A stretch of 64,000 nucleotides of DNA from Aspidiotus rigidus (Eukaryota > Arthropoda > Insecta > Hemiptera > Diaspididae): the NCBI GenBank assembly GCA_035079385.1, contig JAVHKY010000071.1:2792001-2856000 (forward strand). Direction: 5' to 3'. Positions 60,863 through 64,000 of the stretch are shown here, piece after piece. The position numbers were made by a program, and so were the translations under genes. A model generated the notes under the pieces. It did no database searches. It saw only the letters and a list, made by a program, of their open reading frames with translations, and had not been told where the DNA came from. Within the stretch, counting starts at the first letter, position 1. The number at the start of each line of letters is the position of its first letter.

Positions 60863-61518
60863 ATGGTCAACAGCTGTGCGGCATACAATTGTACAACACG
60901 CTACAACAGAGCGTCCAATATTAAGTTTCATAGGTGAGTTTTTTCTAAATAAAACCAATAAAGATACATTCACTTCATGTGGATCGCGTTTGTACGCGTC
61001 ATTGTAAGCTTATTCAATCGTTGTAATCATTTTTTTTTTTTTTGTCGTATGAAGTTTTCCGCTGAAAAATAAGGAGCTCTTAGCGAAATGGTTGCACGCA
61101 GTCCGAAGGATTTAAAACGTTGTCCCTAGGAAACGACAAGGCTCTGCAGTTTGCATTTCCGCGAAAGTGATTATACACTATCGTTAGTTTATGAGCAGCC
61201 AGTCTTGAAAAAAGATGCTGTTCCATCAGTATTTGACTTCCCAGATCATCTGCTTCCGAAGAAATCATATCGACGGGTTCTCGAGCGTAACTCAATTCCT
61301 GAAACTCTGGTAGTGTACATACTCCTATATACTCAATATATTTCTGTCATTCGACCGTACTTTTGCGCATATTCATTGACGGTATGATAATTTGCATTTA
61401 GGATGATGATATAGCCACGAGTACGCCATGTAGCATTCCCGTTGAAGAGATGAATGTAAAAAGTGTCGCGGTCCAAACAAATTCTACTGGGTTCATGCAG
61501 AAAACGGTAGTAAAGTAG
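60863..61518 (+). pseudogene. THAP-domain (P-element type) gene relic, three exons
   Basis: THAP domains are C2CH zinc-finger DNA-binding modules. Exon 1 (60863-60933, donor GTGAGT) reads MVNSCAAYNCTTRYNRASNI, then KFHR, giving the first zinc ligands. Exon 2 (about 61055-61309) reads FPLKNKELLAKWLHAVRR, then a TAA at 61113-61115, VPRKRQGSAVC, and after a small frame-shifting loss HFRESDYTLSLVYEQPVLKK, where Cys and His of the C2CH set lie. Exon 3 (61402-61518) reads IPVEEMNVKSVAVQT, then stop. One nonsense and one indel make it non-functional. The P-type termini around it suggest it encoded the transposase N-terminus. Confidence 0.8.
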
Positions 61519-62600
61519 CTGAGGTGTGATAAGAACAAACTTGTCCTCTTTTCCAACGTATGATTTTTTTAACTTTCAATGTATACTTACTTTTTATTTT
61601 CATTTTCATCTTGTTTTCATTTTTCTCATTTCTCTGCTATCTATGAATTATGACATCCACCTTCCTTGTGATTTATTTTGTCTGCTTCGCATGCAATTAC
61701 CACGTGGCAATTACTCTTGTCTAATAATGTTTTAAACTTATTTCTCTTTCTCAACTATTTTATTTTGCGCTTGTTACTATTGCATACATTACTTTCCAAT
61801 TTGTTCTCTCTGTACTGTGCTTTCCAATTTCTTAGTGCTCAATTTTTATTTTCCTTCCGTTTTAATAGAGAACTATATGTATTTTATTCTATTTTCTTTA
61901 TACAGATGCGCCAGAATAAGATGTCTCCAATGTTGTAATAACTCATCCATTTATGCCTGCCGGCTACAAGTACTTACCATCAAGAAATTGCAAACAGCTT
62001 TTAGGAATTTGCATTCTCTATTGCAATATTCCTCTTCAATTTCTTTCTCCAGTTAAAAAAGAAAAATCTTATACTTTCTACCTAATCCATCTCCTCTTCC
62101 AAATCCAACTCCTCTTCGGCTGGTCCCAATTAATAAATAAATATATAATATTTATTTAAATTTCATGTATTATGCAGATTCACATTCAGGAATGGATCTG
62201 TCTATTGAGACAGCCTCAGCCTGAACCCATGAATAGATTAACAAAGCTATTCTAAGTAATATTCCATTAGGGTCCATTTTTTGGCTAGCAAAATTTGATG
62301 AATTTGCCGGAAGAAAGATGGATAAATAAAGAAGTTTTATTAAATTGAACAAACATTTTTTTCTCATGTCAAATTCTGTTACACATAGCGGGCATTAATT
62401 ATTGCGTGAATCGCATAATATAAGAACTGTTATTTTCGATTTTTTCAGTGTATGTTTCCATTAGGTGCAAAAACTTTCTGATTGCGTGCAATTAAACTTC
62501 CTATAATCATCGTTAGCACCCATTTCTAAATGTGAAAATGATTGAATACTGCTTACTTTAACAAAAGAGAATAAAATTCGACATAACATTTTTATACAAG
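61519..62600. other. Inner part of the P element without recognised coding
   Basis: AT-rich; several short frames but no transposase motif I can name. Confidence 0.4.
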
Positions 62601-62780
62601 CATCAAACAACACGCGCGCTTAAACCCAGTGTAATTGACAAGGACAGAAACTATTTTTTTCTGCCCTCACTCGACTTCCCTCTCTGTTGCACGTAGTGCC
62701 TCGCTTCACGTTGTACGTGTTTAGTACAGCGCGCACATTCCAGTCGTTTTATAGAGTTCAGTGCACGAACCTCTTTCAGC

Positions 62781-63266
62781 CTTTGACTATATAGTACTTT
62801 GTATGGACTGACTTGACAAGGCATCTGCGGGTGGGTAGAATGAAGCCGATATGTGCGGTAGGGAAGCAGAGGCTTAGACCATACAACAGATAGACCGAGC
62901 ATCGGCCATATAAGCGTGTACAACGCGTTGAACGGAAGACATGATAAGAAAATAAGGGGGACTGGACCTCAATGAAGGCAACGCGGGTGAACGCGCGGAG
63001 CAGTGAAACGCACCGTACACCCGCGCCGCTCATCAAACTTGTAAACAAGGTCCAGTCCCCCTTATTTTCTTATGTGTATCCTTATCATGTTCTCCGTTCA
63101 AAGATTCATTACTATGCTCGGTCTATCTGTTGTATGGTCTAAGAGCAGAGGGAATACACTTGCTCAGGGATAATTGTTGAGCAGGTTGCATTCACAACGT
63201 AACACAATTCGTCAAGGGACTATGGGTTTGCCGTCAACGCTGGATGCAATCCTCCTTACTTTTATC
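62781..63266. mobile_element. Disrupted second copy of the 32786-33083 TIR family
   Basis: Starts CTTTGACTATATAGTACTTT. It shares CAAGGCATCTGCGGGTGGGT and, beyond an internal palindrome, ACACTTGCTCAGGGATAATT and GGATGCAATCCTCCTTACTT with the first copy in opposite orientation. An outer inverted repeat (CCATACAACAGATAGACCGA and mirror) surrounds a nested foldback. The right end is lost where a CACGGTAC element begins at 63267. Confidence 0.72.
62944..63073. mobile_element. 130-bp foldback element
   Basis: ATAAGAAAATAAGGGGGACT...GGACCT is mirrored by AGGTCC...AGTCCCCCTTATTTTCTTAT, about 27 bp each arm, with a GC-rich middle. Confidence 0.85.
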
Positions 63267-63703
63267 CACGGTACATGATAGAGGTATTGACACGAACGTA
63301 TATTAGCCGTGTTTGTTACTGTCGCCTGAGTTGTGTCAGTTGATATAATCTACGCTAGGAGCGTTGCAAGGTATTACTAAGCGTGAAAACTACATGAATA
63401 CTAGGTAATGTAAATTCATCAATTTTTTAAAATTTGTAGAGGAATCAGGTATTAACCTAAAAATCTGAAACTAGGTACGAATAGACAACTAACCATGCTC
63501 TACTTATTTAAAAAAAAATTATCTTCTTAGGTGAATTTCTTCACCTTTTACAACCCACGAAAATTTCGTCAATATTAGGGTACCTCCGGTAAGGTTCGGA
63601 CACAGGTGGGGTGTGGAAGGTATTCAAACGATCGCTGCGAGCGTAGCGGAATTCCGTATGAATTAACACAATTCGTGCGACAGAAATTTTTTGTTGTGTC
63701 AAT
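63267..63703. mobile_element. Mutator-like element relative with one defined end
   Basis: Starts CACGGTACATGATAGAGGTA, ends near AATACC at 63703. The interior matches 50370-50515 (ATCTGAAACT..GGT.C.AATAGACAACT) and 52750-52905 (CCTCCGGTAAGGT, GGTGGGGTG.GGAAGG). The right terminal CACGG is missing. Confidence 0.65.
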
Positions 63704-63894
63704 ACCAAAGTCATATAGAAAAACCAAGTTAGTTCACGCACTACGTTCACGCACTACGTTCACGGGTCTTCCGCTGTGCAACAGCGTTAGCATATTACTG
63801 ATGTCCTACTTCACTATAGGCTCTTATGGGCTGATGTTTAATTTTTCCCGTTATTTCCAAAACTATCAACTTTCATGAAAAATTGAAGAGAACA

Positions 63895-64000
63895 AAAATT
63901 ATTCCTCTTGTAATTTCCTATCAGACGTGGGTGGTTTCAAATTTTTTTGTGATAAAATTTTTTTCTTCCCATCAATCGATAGAAAATTACAAGAGGATTA
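63895..64000. repeat. Inverted repeat at the window edge
   Basis: CCTCTTGTAATTTCCTATC near 63904 is mirrored by GATAGAAAATTACAAGAGG ending at 63997. The preceding AAAAATTGAAGAGAACAAAA also occurs in Helitron H4. Probably part of an element running out of the window. Confidence 0.6.

Larger units (their letters stand above)
60629..62763 (+). mobile_element. P-superfamily DNA transposon, 2.1 kb, defective
   Basis: Both ends carry the same 31-bp inverted repeat starting CACTGAACTCTATAAAACGA and ending GGAATGTGC, after which identity stops. CACGAACC at 60621-60628 and 62764-62771 is a perfect 8-bp target duplication. Inside is a THAP-domain gene relic. 31-bp TIRs, 8-bp duplications and a THAP DNA-binding domain are the hallmarks of P elements. 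No RNase H-like catalytic core was recognised, so this copy is internally deleted or diverged. Confidence 0.85.

Overview
This window is animal, almost certainly insect, nuclear DNA. It is AT-rich, its genes have GT/AG introns, and most of the sequence between exons is made of nested transposons. The only fully readable host gene is a c-Jun N-terminal kinase (JNK, basket orthologue) on the + strand at 7.3-25.0 kb. A second split gene, missed by ORF-level inspection, lies on the - strand at 31.1-38.2 kb and encodes part of a PPPDE (DeSI-type) isopeptidase domain. I did not assign an insect order.

Layout. 1-7.3 kb: flank with a possible noncoding exon (2541-2651) and a Helitron ending at 7048. 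7.3-25.0 kb: JNK. It has two alternative first coding exons, 2a at 7318-7439 and 2b at 18344-18483. Both carry the Gly-rich ATP loop and both end in the same splice phase, and six shared exons follow. The long intron after exon 2a holds a tRNA-type SINE, a Mutator-like (MULE) transposase gene broken by an amber codon and by a 1.4 kb TIR insertion, a TIR element with a nested foldback, and microsatellites. The intron between exons 4 and 5 holds a Penelope-like element with a GIY-YIG domain and inverted terminal repeats. 25.0-31.1 kb: JNK 3' UTR, simple repeats, a LINE 3' end and a hAT MITE with a perfect 8-bp duplication.

31.1-38.2 kb: four PPPDE exons. A 6.4 kb intron between two of them contains a pentapeptide-like minisatellite, a Helitron with a nested hAT MITE, and a jockey-type LINE copy whose 5' part is inverted (twin-priming structure). 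38.4-39.1 kb: RTE-type endonuclease relic. 40.0-47.2 kb: two Helitrons joined head to tail with no spacer. The first keeps the OTU and zinc-finger N-terminal coding part, the second keeps the Rep part, and the first is split by a third Helitron. 47.6-58.7 kb: a 703-bp palindrome, a Mutator-like 2.7 kb TIR element with two nested MITEs, and another Helitron with three nested MITEs. 59.4-64 kb: TIR elements and a 2.1 kb P-superfamily transposon with 31-bp TIRs, a perfect 8-bp target duplication and a broken THAP-domain gene.

Many insertion calls rest on target duplications or on an uninserted copy of the same host element within the window, so they can be checked by simple alignment. JNK and the PPPDE gene are the only sequences proposed as functional. 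All transposon coding regions seen are broken or truncated.
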